From the NCBI RefSeq assembly GCF_008691045.1, contig NZ_VMSO01000009.1:1-64000 (forward strand): a stretch of DNA of 64,000 bases, given 5' to 3'. Below are positions 55,210-63,720 of this stretch, in pieces. The translations under genes were made by a program, and so were the position numbers. The notes under the pieces were generated by a model. That model had not been told where the DNA came from and searched no databases. It saw nothing but the letters and a program-made list of their open reading frames with translations. This stretch comes from Mediterraneibacter catenae. Lineage in GTDB: Bacteria; Bacillota; Clostridia; Lachnospirales; Lachnospiraceae. The first letter of the stretch is position 1, and every line of letters starts with the position of its first letter.

Positions 55210-55240
55210 TGAATATATATACGGCCGGGAAAAATTGTAT

Positions 55241-56296
55241 ATGGAAAAAATGTATGAAGTTCTTAAGTTTATCGAACACGGTACACGCTGCAGGCAGAGT
55301 ATGGATTGTGTACAGGGGACCATTTTGCTCAATTATCTGAAAAAAAATCCTCAGATAGAAAAGGTGAAGGTCCTGGGGTGGTTCCGGGATCTGGCAGTCT
55401 GTGTTGATCAATACCACAGAAGCCATGGAAGACAGGATTTTCGCTACCTGAACCCGTGCAGTATTGTCATCTCAGCAGAGGAGAAGATTTTCCTGCTGGA
55501 TATGGATGCGCCGGATAACGCAGATGTCATGAAACATATGCAGAAGAGGGCTGTAAGGAGTCATTTTGTAAAACCGGTATATGAAATCGGTATTGGAAAA
55601 AATAATGAGGCTGATCTGTTTGCGTACGGTAAAACGATTCAATTTATTCTTGCGTATACAGACATCATCCCGTCCCTGAACCATCGGGAAGAAAGCAGGC
55701 TATTCAGACTGATCAGCCGGTGTACCGGAGAATCCAGAAAGAAATATGAGGATCTGAGTCAGGTGCTGAAAGATCTTCCTGCTGTTCCCAGGTGCGCAGA
55801 AGATGTATCAGAGGAAAAGAGGCGCACAGGACGGGGGCGGAAAGTAGTATTTTCCGCAGCGGCTGTGTGTCTGGTGATTTGTGTGCTGAGTGCTGCGGGC
55901 AGAGAAAAAGAAACTTATAGTTATGAGATACAGGAGAATAATGATATAGAAAGGAAGCAAACATATATCCAGGAAGCTGAAACAGAGATCGAAGAAGTGG
56001 ATACGTCTGCAGTGAAGGAAGTGACAGAGAAGATAACAGCGGCAGGGGCAGATTTGTCGGAATCTTTTGAGAGACAGCGATTATTGGAGGAGACGATAAA
56101 CGCATATGGAAGGCTGATGGAAGTAGAAGAGGATTCGGAGAGGATCAAGGCGGCGGGTTTGAGAAAGATGAAACTTGAGATGAAAAAAGGGAATTATGCC
56201 CGGGCACTGAAAACAGCAGAGCAAGTGACTGAAAAAACTGGCGTATCGAAGGAAGTAATAGCGCTGTCTGCAGAATGTGAAGGTGCAGAAGAGTAA
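55241..56296 (+). CDS. membrane protein with degenerate protein-kinase-like domain
   Basis: 351 aa from the ATG at 55241; the frame is open back to 55043, so the start is uncertain. Residues 1 to about 190 resemble the C-lobe of a protein kinase: FRYLNPCSIVISAEEKIFLLDMD (HRD- and DFG-like positions without HRD or DFG), YAYGKTIQFIL-like and LISRCTGESRKKYEDLSQVLKDL. One membrane helix follows (VVFSAAAVCLVICVLSAAG), then a Glu-rich coiled coil. It is probably a catalytically dead kinase (pseudokinase) of the EssB-like kind; no type VII secretion gene is nearby. Confidence 0.6.
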   Translation: MEKMYEVLKFIEHGTRCRQSMDCVQGTILLNYLKKNPQIEKVKVLGWFRDLAVCVDQYHRSHGRQDFRYLNPCSIVISAEEKIFLLDMDAPDNADVMKHMQKRAVRSHFVKPVYEIGIGKNNEADLFAYGKTIQFILAYTDIIPSLNHREESRLFRLISRCTGESRKKYEDLSQVLKDLPAVPRCAEDVSEEKRRTGRGRKVVFSAAAVCLVICVLSAAGREKETYSYEIQENNDIERKQTYIQEAETEIEEVDTSAVKEVTEKITAAGADLSESFERQRLLEETINAYGRLMEVEEDSERIKAAGLRKMKLEMKKGNYARALKTAEQVTEKTGVSKEVIALSAECEGAEE

Positions 56297-56750
56297 AATA
56301 CGTAAAAAAGCAGGCACCGAATTTATGGCGGTACCGGCATATATCCTGAAAAAAGGGAGGATGCCGGGCAACCGATCGGCTCGGTCCCCGGCATGTATTA
56401 TGAAAAAGTTTATTCAAAATAACTTGTCAGCGTCTTATTTATGTGTTTTCTCTTTCGATGGTTTTAGTATATGGGAGAGAAATGAAGAAAACATGATGAT
56501 ATAATGAAAGATTTTTAAATGATAAATGAACAAAATATGAACGCGATAAACAGTAAAAGACCGATGGGGGAGCCATCGGTCTTTTGAGGGGAGTATAAAT
56601 AATTAATAAGGGGTTGTAGAAAGCAACCTTTCTACATTGAACAGTATAATATACGAAATTGGAAAAAGCAAGAAAAAGTTTTGGAAAGTGAATAAAAAAG
56701 CATTAAGGACACATACTAATACCGAATTAAATAAACAGGAGGGATTACTC
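56297..56750. other. intergenic region with two terminator-like hairpins
   Basis: No gene is supported here. ATGCCGGG...CCGGCAT near 56359-56398 forms a branched hairpin. AAAAGACCGATG-ggggagc-CATCGGTCTTTT near 56548-56582 is a perfect stem. The rest is AT-rich and leads to the ribosome site of the gene at 56751. Confidence 0.6.
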
Positions 56751-56939
56751 ATGGCAAAGAACTATAGTAATACAAACAATTCAAACAAAAACGCAAAGAA
56801 CAGCTCTTCTTCCTATGGAAATACACAGAGCAAGAACAAAAACTCAAATAAGAATACCAGCAATTCCTATTCAAACACTTCTGACAGCAGAAACTGCGGC
56901 AGAGATGCAGATGCTTATGACGAGTCTGACCGTTACTAA
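56751..56939 (+). CDS. small Asn/Ser/Lys-rich protein, unknown
   Basis: 62 aa from the ATG at 56751 with a strong CAGGAGGG site. It is low complexity: SNTNNSNKNAKNSSSS and NSNKNTSNSYSNTSDS, ending NCGRDADAYDESDRY. It has no signal peptide or membrane segment. Clean start and stop, a good ribosome site and a following terminator support a real gene. The composition recalls small clostridial spore-related proteins, but no family was recognised. Confidence 0.6.
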   Translation: MAKNYSNTNNSNKNAKNSSSSYGNTQSKNKNSNKNTSNSYSNTSDSRNCGRDADAYDESDRY

Positions 56940-56966
56940 AGTCCTATAGAAACAATCAGAAAATGA

Positions 56967-57005
56967 AGGGCGGGGCAGGGAAAGTTCAACTTTACTCTGC
57001 CCCTG
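56967..57005 (+). terminator. terminator after the Asn/Ser-rich gene
   Basis: GGGGCAGGGAAAGTT pairs with AACTTTACTCTGCCCC, then a T-containing tail. Confidence 0.7.
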
Positions 57006-57052
57006 ATTTATAGTAATATGTATACAGACAAAATATAAGGACGGAGAACTTA

Positions 57053-58201
57053 ATGGATAAAATGGAATGGATCGCGCCTTGTCACTTTGGTCTCGAATCA
57101 GTTCTAAAACGTGAAATTCAGAATCTGGGATATGACATACTACAGGTCGAAGATGGCAGAGTCACTTTCAGCGGAGGAATGGATGCTGTGTGCAGGGCGA
57201 ATATATTTCTGCGTACTGCAGAGCGTATTCTACTGAAAGTTGCGAGCTTTCGGGCGGAGACGTTTGATGAATTGTTTGAGAAGACAAAAGAAATCCGCTG
57301 GGAAGATTACATACCTGAAGACGGAAAGTTCTGGGTAACTAAAGCGGCATCGGTTAAGAGCAGGCTTTTCAGCCCGTCAGATATTCAGTCTATTATGAAA
57401 AAAGCGATGGTCGAAAGGCTGAAAGCGCGTTATCGTGTTCAGTGGTTTCCCGAAACGGGGGCCTCTTATCCGGTTCGTGTCTTTCTTATGAAAGATACCG
57501 TTACAGTAGGGCTTGACACCACCGGAACATCTCTCCATAAGCGGGGATACCGGCCGGTGGCGGGGAAAGCTCCGATTGCTGAGAATCTGGCTGCAGCTCT
57601 TATTATGCTGACGCCCTGGAAGAAGGACCGTATACTGGTGGATCCGTTTTGCGGCAGCGGTACATTTCCCATTGAGGCTGCGATGATGGCTGCCAATATT
57701 GCTCCGGGTATGAATCGATCTTTTACGGCTGAAACGTGGACGAATCTGATCGCTAAGAAAAGCTGGTATGAGGCTGTAAATGAAGCTCAGGATTTAATAG
57801 ATGACGGGATTGATACAGATATACAGGGATATGATGTGGATGCAGAAGTACTGCGGACTGCCAGGAAAAATGCAGAGGAGGCAGGAGTTGCCCATCTGAT
57901 TCATTTCCAGCAAAGGGAAGTAAAAGATTTAAGTCATCCGAAAAAATATGGATTTATCATTACTAATCCCCCTTACGGCGAAAGACTGGAAGAAAAAGTG
58001 ACGCTGCCGCGTATCTACAGGGAGTTTGGTGAAGCGTTCCGCAGACTTGACAGCTGGTCTGCCTATATGATCACCAGCTATGAGGATGCGCAGCGGTATT
58101 TTGGCAGAAAGGCAGATAAGAACAGAAAAATATATAATGGGATGATACGGACTTATTTTTATCAGTTTTCGGGTCCGCGGCCGCCCAGACAGAAGAATTA
58201 G
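57053..58201 (+). CDS. THUMP-domain 23S rRNA methyltransferase (RlmL-like)
   Basis: 382 aa. N-terminal THUMP region (CHFGLESVLKREI...TKAASVKSRLFS), then a class I methyltransferase with VDPFCGSGTFPIEAA near residue 197 and catalytic NPPYGERL near 305. It matches the YpsC/RlmL-N group that makes N2-methylguanosine in 23S rRNA. It is 15 bp before rdgB, in one operon with it. Confidence 0.9.
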   Translation: MDKMEWIAPCHFGLESVLKREIQNLGYDILQVEDGRVTFSGGMDAVCRANIFLRTAERILLKVASFRAETFDELFEKTKEIRWEDYIPEDGKFWVTKAASVKSRLFSPSDIQSIMKKAMVERLKARYRVQWFPETGASYPVRVFLMKDTVTVGLDTTGTSLHKRGYRPVAGKAPIAENLAAALIMLTPWKKDRILVDPFCGSGTFPIEAAMMAANIAPGMNRSFTAETWTNLIAKKSWYEAVNEAQDLIDDGIDTDIQGYDVDAEVLRTARKNAEEAGVAHLIHFQQREVKDLSHPKKYGFIITNPPYGERLEEKVTLPRIYREFGEAFRRLDSWSAYMITSYEDAQRYFGRKADKNRKIYNGMIRTYFYQFSGPRPPRQKN

Positions 58202-58216
58202 AAGGTACATAAAAAG

Positions 58217-58828
58217 ATGAAGAAAAGAATTATATTTGCTACGGGCAATGAGAATAAGATGAAAGAAATACGCATGATCCTGAAAGATGTAGGCCTGGAG
58301 ATACTTTCTATGAAAGAGGCAGGCGTTGACATTGATATCGTGGAGGATGGAATGAGTTTTGAGGAGAATGCGGAGATCAAGGCGCGTTCCGTTGCAAGAA
58401 TCCTGACAAGTGATATAGTGCTGGCAGATGACTCGGGACTAGAGATTGATTATCTGGACAAAGCACCGGGAATTTATTCTGCAAGATTTGCCGGTGAGGA
58501 TACATCTTATGATATCAAAAACCGGATTCTGCTGGACAGACTTGAGGGAGTGCCGGATGAAGAGCGGACCGGGCGTTTTGTATGCGCTGTAGCGGCAGTG
58601 TTTCCGGATGGGACTGTATCCACTGTAAGAAAGACAATAGAAGGAAGAATCGCTCATGAATCCGCCGGAAGCAATGGATTCGGGTATGATCCGATCTTCT
58701 ATGTACCTGAGTACGGATGTACGACGGCAGAGATGAGTCCGGAACAGAAGAATCAATTGAGCCATAGAGGCAAGGCGCTGCGTGCAATGAGAGATATTTT
58801 AAAAGAGAAGATTAGTGAGGACATATGA
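58217..58828 (+). CDS. rdgB: XTP/dITP diphosphatase (RdgB/Ham1)
   Basis: 203 aa. TGNENKMKEI at residues 8-17 and ADDSGLEID near 71 are the nucleotide and metal motifs, with FGYDPIF near 153. It removes deaminated purine nucleotides from the pool. Its stop overlaps the start of the phosphodiesterase gene. Confidence 0.94.
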   Translation: MKKRIIFATGNENKMKEIRMILKDVGLEILSMKEAGVDIDIVEDGMSFEENAEIKARSVARILTSDIVLADDSGLEIDYLDKAPGIYSARFAGEDTSYDIKNRILLDRLEGVPDEERTGRFVCAVAAVFPDGTVSTVRKTIEGRIAHESAGSNGFGYDPIFYVPEYGCTTAEMSPEQKNQLSHRGKALRAMRDILKEKISEDI

Positions 58829-59310
58829 TGAGGGTATTGATTGTCAGTGATACACATGGCAGACACGGAAATTTTGACCGGGCGCTGGAAGAAGCAGGAC
58901 AAATTGATGTGTTTATCCATCTCGGTGATGTTGAGGGCGGCGAGGACTATATGGATGCAGTGATTGACTGTGAGAAACATATGGTGCGCGGCAACAATGA
59001 TTTCTTCTCTGACCTGCCGCGGGAAGAGGAGTTTTATCTGGGGAAGTATAAGGTATTTATTACCCATGGACATGCTTATTATGTGTCGCTTGATCCGGAA
59101 TATATTTTTGAAGAAGGACAGGCAAGAAAAGCTGACATCGTAATGTACGGACATACGCACAGACCGTTTTTTGAGCAGAAAGACGGGATTACCGTGCTTA
59201 ATCCGGGGAGCCTCTCGTTTCCACGTCAGGAAGGACGGAAAGGCAGCTATATGATCATGGAGATAGAGGCGGACGGTACGGCTACGTATGATCAGAGATA
59301 TCTCGGATAA
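58825..59310 (+). CDS. YfcE/MJ0936-family metallophosphodiesterase
   Basis: 161 aa. Metal motifs in order: SDTHG, GDVEG, RGNNDF, THGH and YGHTH. The ATG at 58825 overlaps the rdgB TGA; a second ATG at 58828 is equally possible. It is the last gene of the methyltransferase-rdgB-yfcE operon, an order common in Clostridia. Confidence 0.9.
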   Translation: MMRVLIVSDTHGRHGNFDRALEEAGQIDVFIHLGDVEGGEDYMDAVIDCEKHMVRGNNDFFSDLPREEEFYLGKYKVFITHGHAYYVSLDPEYIFEEGQARKADIVMYGHTHRPFFEQKDGITVLNPGSLSFPRQEGRKGSYMIMEIEADGTATYDQRYLG

Positions 59311-59384
59311 AGGCAGATCAGGCTGTTTATCCCGCGTATTTCAGAGGATTATCCGAATGTCTGAAATAAAAATAAAAAAAGTTG

Positions 59385-59413
59385 TTGACAATGGGGAAAG
59401 CTTATAATATAAT
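59385..59413 (+). promoter_or_regulatory. consensus promoter of the second tRNA cluster
   Basis: TTGACA (59385-59390), a 17-nt spacer and TATAAT (59408-59413): a perfect sigma-A promoter about 44 bp before tRNA-Pro. Confidence 0.85.
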
Positions 59414-59456
59414 AGTCAATGCGCTACGGGAAGACAGGAAACGTAGTAAAAAATAC

Positions 59457-59531
59457 CGGGGTGTGGCTCAGCTTGGCTAGAGCGCCTGGTTTGGGACCAG
59501 GAGGTCGCAGGTTCGAATCCTGTCACCCCGA
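59457..59531 (+). tRNA. tRNA-Pro (TGG)
   Basis: Acceptor CGGGGTG/CACCCCG, anticodon loop TTTGGGA. First gene of a seven-tRNA cluster. Confidence 0.95.
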
Positions 59532-59536
59532 TATGT

Positions 59537-59607
59537 GCGGGTGTAGTTCAATGGTAGAACACCAGCCTTCCAAGCTGGATACGTGAGTTCGATTCTCATC
59601 ACCCGCT
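59537..59607 (+). tRNA. tRNA-Gly (TCC)
   Basis: Acceptor GCGGGTG/CACCCGC, anticodon loop CTTCCAA, short D arm. Confidence 0.95.
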
Positions 59608-59651
59608 TTTCCTGTGAAACATCAGGAAAAGGCAAATGAATATTTGCATCA

Positions 59652-59725
59652 GAGTCTGTAGCTCAGCTGGATAGAGCAACGGCCTTCTAAGCCGTAGGTC
59701 GTGGGTTCGAATCCCCCCAGGCTCG
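59652..59725 (+). tRNA. tRNA-Arg (TCT)
   Basis: Acceptor GAGTCTG/CAGGCTC with one T-G, anticodon loop CTTCTAA. Confidence 0.94.
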
Positions 59726-59729
59726 TTAT

Positions 59730-59804
59730 GGTGGGTATGGTGCAGTTGGTTAGCGCGCCAGATTGTGGTTCTGGATATCGTGGGTTCGAGTCCCACTACC
59801 CACC
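59730..59804 (+). tRNA. tRNA-His (GTG)
   Basis: Acceptor GTGGGTA/TACCCAC plus the extra G(-1) paired to C73, diagnostic of tRNA-His. Anticodon GTG. Confidence 0.95.
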
Positions 59805-59855
59805 CTCTTTCTTTTATATTCATACTGGCATGCAGTGTCAGACATAAGTCTTTAA

Positions 59856-59927
59856 TGGGCTATCGCCAAGCGGTAAGGCACAGGACTTTGACTCCTGCAT
59901 TCGCTGGTTCGAATCCAGCTAGCCCAG
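59856..59927 (+). tRNA. tRNA-Gln (TTG)
   Basis: Acceptor TGGGCTA/TAGCCCA, anticodon loop CTTTGAC. Confidence 0.95.
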
Positions 59928-59963
59928 TCAGCTTTACTTACGGGTGAGCGGGAAAGAAAATAA

Positions 59964-60036
59964 GGGCGTGTAGCTCAGGTGGTAGAGCACTTGACTTTTA
60001 ATCAAGTTGTCCGGGGTTCGAATCCCCGCACGCTCA
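59964..60036 (+). tRNA. tRNA-Lys (TTT)
   Basis: Acceptor GGGCGTG/CACGCTC, anticodon loop CTTTTAA. Confidence 0.95.
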
Positions 60037-60091
60037 CTGGAATAAGAAAGCGGAAACCATTAAAAGTTTCCGCTGTTTTTATTCTGTAATG

Positions 60092-60172
60092 CGGATATGG
60101 CGGAATTGGCAGACGCGCCAGATTTAGGATCTGGTGTCTACGACGTGCAGGTTCAAGTCCTGTTATCCGCAC
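60092..60172 (+). tRNA. tRNA-Leu (TAG)
   Basis: Acceptor GCGGATA/TATCCGC, long variable arm, anticodon loop TTTAGGA. It is the last tRNA before the mobilizable element. Confidence 0.95.
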
Positions 60173-60183
60173 CAGACCATGAT

Positions 60184-60226
60184 AATCCGAACCCGGTTCC
60201 AATCGGGGACGGATTCGGATTTTTAG
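60184..60226 (+). terminator. terminator of the second tRNA cluster
   Basis: AATCCGAA pairs with TTCGGATT, with further inner pairing, followed by TTTT. Confidence 0.8.
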
Positions 60227-60242
60227 TATATCTATGCTAAAG

Positions 60243-60279
60243 CAAAAGCGGCGGTATCATAACGATACCGCCGCTTTTG
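60243..60279. terminator. bidirectional terminator at the element edge
   Basis: AAAAGCGGCGGTATC-ataac-GATACCGCCGCTTTT is a perfect 15-bp stem, AT-flanked on both sides. It ends the minus-strand element operon. Confidence 0.85.
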
Positions 60280-60447
60280 TTATACGCTTTTATGTTGTTC
60301 TGCTTCCTTTGCCCTCTGTGCTTTCCATTCTTCAAATTCTTTCTGCCCCTCCGGGCTGGCAAAGAATTTCTGAATTTCGGGAAGCAAGCACCGGGCAAGG
60401 GCATTTATCTCATGCTGTGGGGTTTTGTCCGAGTGCTTTTCTGCCAT
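60280..60447 (-). CDS. small conserved mobile-element protein
   Basis: 55 aa on the minus strand from the ATG at 60447 (AAAGGCGAGCT upstream). It reads MAEKHSDKTPQHEINALARC, then LLPEIQKFFASPEGQKEFEE and WKAQRAKEAEQHKSV. Helical and charged. Such short proteins are common beside mob genes in Firmicute elements; function unknown. Confidence 0.65.
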   Translation of the reverse strand: MAEKHSDKTPQHEINALARCLLPEIQKFFASPEGQKEFEEWKAQRAKEAEQHKSV

Positions 60448-60521
60448 AGCTCGCCTTTCTTTATTCAGTTGTCAAGGTACAATGCCGCATAGGGGCGGCG
60501 TAAAAATCTGCTTATAATCAA

Positions 60522-61463
60522 TCACCTTTCCTTTGTGTGTCGCTGTTGCCGTTTCAATTCCGCCAGCACTTCCGGCGGGATACGGTCAACAAATTTTTGA
60601 ATGTTCTGTAGTTCACTTTCCAGCTTTGCCCGTTCCATACGGTCTTTCATCTTGCCGCTTTCACTGGCTCTGGCTCGTTCTTCCAGCTTTTCATTTTCAG
60701 CTAACAGGTCATTGATCGTGACCTTGTATTTTTTGAGCTGCCGGTCGAAATTCTCCATCTGGGGAAACCACTTTTTCAGTAGGGAGAGGGCTTCCTCTTT
60801 CTTCTTCCCTGCATTGAACGGGGTAATGCCGTCCAGCGTGGCTTCAATAGTTCTTGCCTGTTTGGAGAGATTGACCGCCTGTTTGAACAGCCGGGTAGGG
60901 ATATGCTTCCTGCCTGTCTTGCTGGCACTTTCTCCACGCTCCAAGTCGGGATATTTCTCCACCATATAGGCGTGAAAATCGTCCTGCCACTTTGTGAGGT
61001 TGGCTCTGTTTCCGATAATCTCCTTTGCACACAGCCGGTTGTCCTGCGTCAGCGGAACAAAGACCAAATGCAGATGGGGTGTTTTTTCGTCCATGTGTAC
61101 CACCGCAGACACAATATTTTCTTTCCCTACCCGCCCGATTAAGAAATCAGCCGCCCTCTGGAAAAATGCCTGTATCTCCTTTGGGGGCTTGCCCTTGAAA
61201 AACTCCGGGCTGGCGGTAATCAGCGTGTCCACAAACCGGGTGCTGTCCTTACGGGTACGGCAGCCAGCCTGTTCAATGCGGTTTTGAATGAAATGGTAGT
61301 ATCTGCCCTCTGGCTTGACAATGTGGAAGTTGTACTTGCTCCTGCTGGTGTCAATGTCGGGATTGCTGGCGTACTGTTCCTTTTGCCGTTCGTGATGGGC
61401 TTCCAGCGGTTTTGCCGGATTGCCCTTGTGCTTTTCAAATCGTAAAATTGCGTGTTGTGCCAT
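60522..61463 (-). CDS. MobV-family relaxase (plasmid recombination/mobilization protein)
   Basis: 313 aa. It contains the MobV/Pre histidine motif HMDEKTPHLHLVF near residue 123 and the N-terminal RFEKHKG motif. The C-terminus is a coiled coil. Relaxases of this family nick oriT to start transfer of mobilizable plasmids and integrated elements. A strong inverted repeat lies about 155 bp upstream, a candidate oriT. Confidence 0.88.
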   Translation of the reverse strand: MAQHAILRFEKHKGNPAKPLEAHHERQKEQYASNPDIDTSRSKYNFHIVKPEGRYYHFIQNRIEQAGCRTRKDSTRFVDTLITASPEFFKGKPPKEIQAFFQRAADFLIGRVGKENIVSAVVHMDEKTPHLHLVFVPLTQDNRLCAKEIIGNRANLTKWQDDFHAYMVEKYPDLERGESASKTGRKHIPTRLFKQAVNLSKQARTIEATLDGITPFNAGKKKEEALSLLKKWFPQMENFDRQLKKYKVTINDLLAENEKLEERARASESGKMKDRMERAKLESELQNIQKFVDRIPPEVLAELKRQQRHTKER

Positions 61464-61610
61464 AAACTCCTTTCCTCGTTCCTTTCCCTTCCGTTCCGGG
61501 GTTTTCCACAGGGAAAATCCCCCTGAAAATAGCTCTGATAGGATTGGAATGGAATCGATATAAATAAATCATTTTAATCTCTGTATTTCTATATACCGTC
61601 CGATTTCGGT

Positions 61611-61668
61611 ACTCCAAGAGGGCTGATTTTCGTACTCGTCAAGTACGGTTTTCAGCCCTCCGGCGTAC
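61611..61668. repeat. large inverted repeat upstream of the relaxase, candidate oriT
   Basis: GAGGGCTGA (61618-61626) with TCAGCCCTC (61652-61660), and inner CGTACT (61631-61636) with AGTACG (61642-61647). MobV oriT sites are inverted repeats upstream of the mob gene. Identity as oriT is inferred from position. Confidence 0.6.
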
Positions 61669-61688
61669 CAAAACGGAAATTCAAGAAG

Positions 61689-62048
61689 TCAGGGATTGGA
61701 ACTGCCCTCATAGGATTTTGGGTAAATGCGGTTGGGTTTTCCACAGCCTTGTTTCTTGATGTCGATCAGCTCTGCATACTGTAATTCCCGCAGGGTGTTG
61801 ACCGCCTTTTGCCGCCCACAGTGAAGCAGCCCTACCACCTCGCAGATGGGATAGTACAGGTAAATCCGCCCGTACTCGTCCGCCCATCCGTTTTTGCGGG
61901 ATAGGTCTGCCCGGCGCAGGATAAAGGCATACAGCAGCTTTGCTTCATTGGACAGCGGCTGATAGGTTGGTGCTTCAAACAGGAAATTGGGAAGCTGGGT
62001 GAAGCTCTGTGCCCGTTCCTGTTGGTAGTGATAGATAAACTTTGTCAT
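61689..62048 (-). CDS. RepA N-terminal-type replication initiator
   Basis: 119 aa. It starts MTKFIYHYQQERAQSFTQLP, with SNEAKLLYAFILRRADLSRKNGWAD and a winged-helix GRQKAVNTLRELQ. This is the RepA_N DNA-binding domain; many full RepA_N proteins are longer, so it may be a short form or a truncated initiator. It precedes the relaxase gene on the same strand. Confidence 0.8.
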   Translation of the reverse strand: MTKFIYHYQQERAQSFTQLPNFLFEAPTYQPLSNEAKLLYAFILRRADLSRKNGWADEYGRIYLYYPICEVVGLLHCGRQKAVNTLRELQYAELIDIKKQGCGKPNRIYPKSYEGSSNP

Positions 62049-62058
62049 AGTGTCTTAT

Positions 62059-62166
62059 GGACAATTAGAAGCCCTGTTTTGAGGGTTAGCGATAAAGAAT
62101 ACCACCTGCCCCGGTTTGGTGTTCGGAAAGCCCCATAAATACAGGCTTTTTCGCCCCTAATTGTCC
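62059..62166. repeat. inverted repeat flanking the repA-VLP gap
   Basis: GGACAATTAG (62059-62068) and CTAATTGTCC (62157-62166) are perfect inverted copies about 90 bp apart. The second covers the stop of the VLP gene and the first lies just upstream of the repA start. Possible iteron or operator. Confidence 0.5.
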
Positions 62167-62567
62167 ACGCTCGCCCTCCTTTTCCGTTCACTTTCTGCTT
62201 TCTGCCGCCTGTGAACGCTGGCGGCGCAGTCGGGACAGTATTTCGCCCGATTAGAGCCGGGAACAAAAGCTTTCCGACAGACAATACACCGTTTTGCGTC
62301 CTTATCCCGGAAAATCTCTGCTTCCAGCGTCCGATCCAGCGGCAGGACAGCCCAGCGGAAATGCTTGCAGCAGACCGAGAAAGAAATCGTCTGCGGACAG
62401 ATACAGGTATCGCCATCATCCAGCACAATGCAGTTGCCGCTATCATAGCTGCAACATTCCCGGCGAATCAAGGCGTTTGCCCGTTTCCGCTGTGCTGGGG
62501 TCATGCGGTGCAGAGAGCCGTCCGGCTTGCGCTCCAACGGCGGCAGCTTTTTGAGATTGTTTTCCAT
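62157..62567 (-). CDS. cysteine-rich VLP-domain protein
   Basis: 136 aa from the ATG at 62567 with GCGGAGG upstream. It begins MENNLKKLPPLERKPDGSLH and contains ECCSYDSGNCIVLDDGDTCICPQ, the hallmark WAVLPLDRTLEAEI, and a C-terminal CIVCRKAF...KYCPDCA zinc site. Cys-rich VLP proteins are found on Firmicute conjugative and mobilizable elements. Its role is unknown; nucleic-acid binding is plausible. Confidence 0.82.
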   Translation of the reverse strand: MENNLKKLPPLERKPDGSLHRMTPAQRKRANALIRRECCSYDSGNCIVLDDGDTCICPQTISFSVCCKHFRWAVLPLDRTLEAEIFRDKDAKRCIVCRKAFVPGSNRAKYCPDCAASVHRRQKAESERKRRASVDN

Positions 62568-62751
62568 GTGTGTCCTCCGCTTTGTCTGATTGCCGTTTTC
62601 CCCGAAAAGGTTTCCTGCCCCATTTCTGCGGCGTGTGTTCTCCGTTGGTACGCAAATGCGATACTTCGCCGGGAGAAATATTCCTTTTCGGACGGTCATT
62701 CTGTTTTCAAGGTGCAGCTCATCGATGAACTACCCTAAGTCTACACGAAAA

Positions 62752-62838
62752 AAATGCAATCCTCGGAATTTTGCGAGAATTGCATTTCTGTGAAGTTTAC
62801 ACTTTGAAAATTGCATTTTTGCAATTTTGGTGTATAAT
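62752..62838 (+). promoter_or_regulatory. promoter and repeated ATTGCA operators of the XRE gene
   Basis: TTGCAT (62811-62816), 16 nt, TATAAT (62833-62838). AAAATTGCA-tttt-TGCAATTTT (62807-62828) overlaps the -35 box. A second dyad, AAATGCAAT (62752-62760) with ATTGCATTT (62779-62787), lies upstream. These are probably operators for the XRE protein encoded next. Confidence 0.75.
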
Positions 62839-62865
62839 AGAGTTATACGGAGGAGGTGCGTATCT

Positions 62866-63720
62866 ATGGCTTTACCCGGAACACCCGGACAGAGGATTTC
62901 CGATTTATGCAACGGAAACAAAATCAAACAAAAAGAACTTGCAGAGAAGATCGGCGTTTCCGCTTCCCAGTTGAGCCGCATTGTCAGCGGCGAAACAAGG
63001 ACAGTCAGCAGCGATATTCTCATCGGTGTGGCAAAGGAATTTAAGGTGTCCACCGACTACATACTGGGGCTATCCAATATCAGCGTTCGCAAAAGCTATG
63101 ATATATCCGAGCTGGGCTTGTCCGAGGGAGCAGTCAAAGGGCTTGTGACGGGTGCTGTGAATGTGCAGATCCTAAATCGCTTGCTGGAACACAGGAATTT
63201 CCCCAAGCTGATGGATTTGATACGGATTTATTTTCAGGACACAGCGGCAAAGGGCATTATGGCACGAAACCAGCTGATTGAAATGGCAACGGCTTCCCTG
63301 TCTGATCTGATGAAAGAACACCCGGAACACCGGGCAGAAGCAAGACAGGACTTGCAGTTCTTGAACGCACAGAAGATGGGCGACCATGAAGCAGAGATTG
63401 AAAAAATCAAAAATGTGTTCCTTACTATCCTGCGGGACATTAAGAAAGAGATGGACAGCAGCGAGCAGCCGGGAGAAACCATTACCGCCACCATGTTCCA
63501 AACTATGCAGGAAGCCATGAAAAACCACCAGCAGGAGCCGCTTTCTATGGATGATGTGACCGCTATGATCGCCGGACAGGTCGGGCAGCTTCTTCCGATG
63601 GACGAGGAAACTGCCGGGCAGTTCCAGCAGTTGGCGAAGAAAATGATTGAACTGGCAGGCAAGGAAACAAAGATAGATGGAGGAAATCATGATGTTACGA
63701 CCAAAAGAAGTAGTATGTAA
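62866..63720 (+). CDS. XRE-family HTH regulator of the element
   Basis: 284 aa from the ATG at 62866 with GGAGGAGGTG upstream. N-terminal HTH: RISDLCNGNKIKQKELAEKIG...SQLSRIVSGETR. The long helical C-terminal region is typical of element regulators. It is divergent from the Cys-rich VLP gene and overlaps the downstream SnoaL-like gene. Confidence 0.85.
   Translation: MALPGTPGQRISDLCNGNKIKQKELAEKIGVSASQLSRIVSGETRTVSSDILIGVAKEFKVSTDYILGLSNISVRKSYDISELGLSEGAVKGLVTGAVNVQILNRLLEHRNFPKLMDLIRIYFQDTAAKGIMARNQLIEMATASLSDLMKEHPEHRAEARQDLQFLNAQKMGDHEAEIEKIKNVFLTILRDIKKEMDSSEQPGETITATMFQTMQEAMKNHQQEPLSMDDVTAMIAGQVGQLLPMDEETAGQFQQLAKKMIELAGKETKIDGGNHDVTTKRSSM

Noticed and set aside
62045..62446. Minus-strand frame overlapping the Cys-rich VLP gene
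   Set aside because: It is in a different frame over most of a clearly recognisable protein and has no own start signal.
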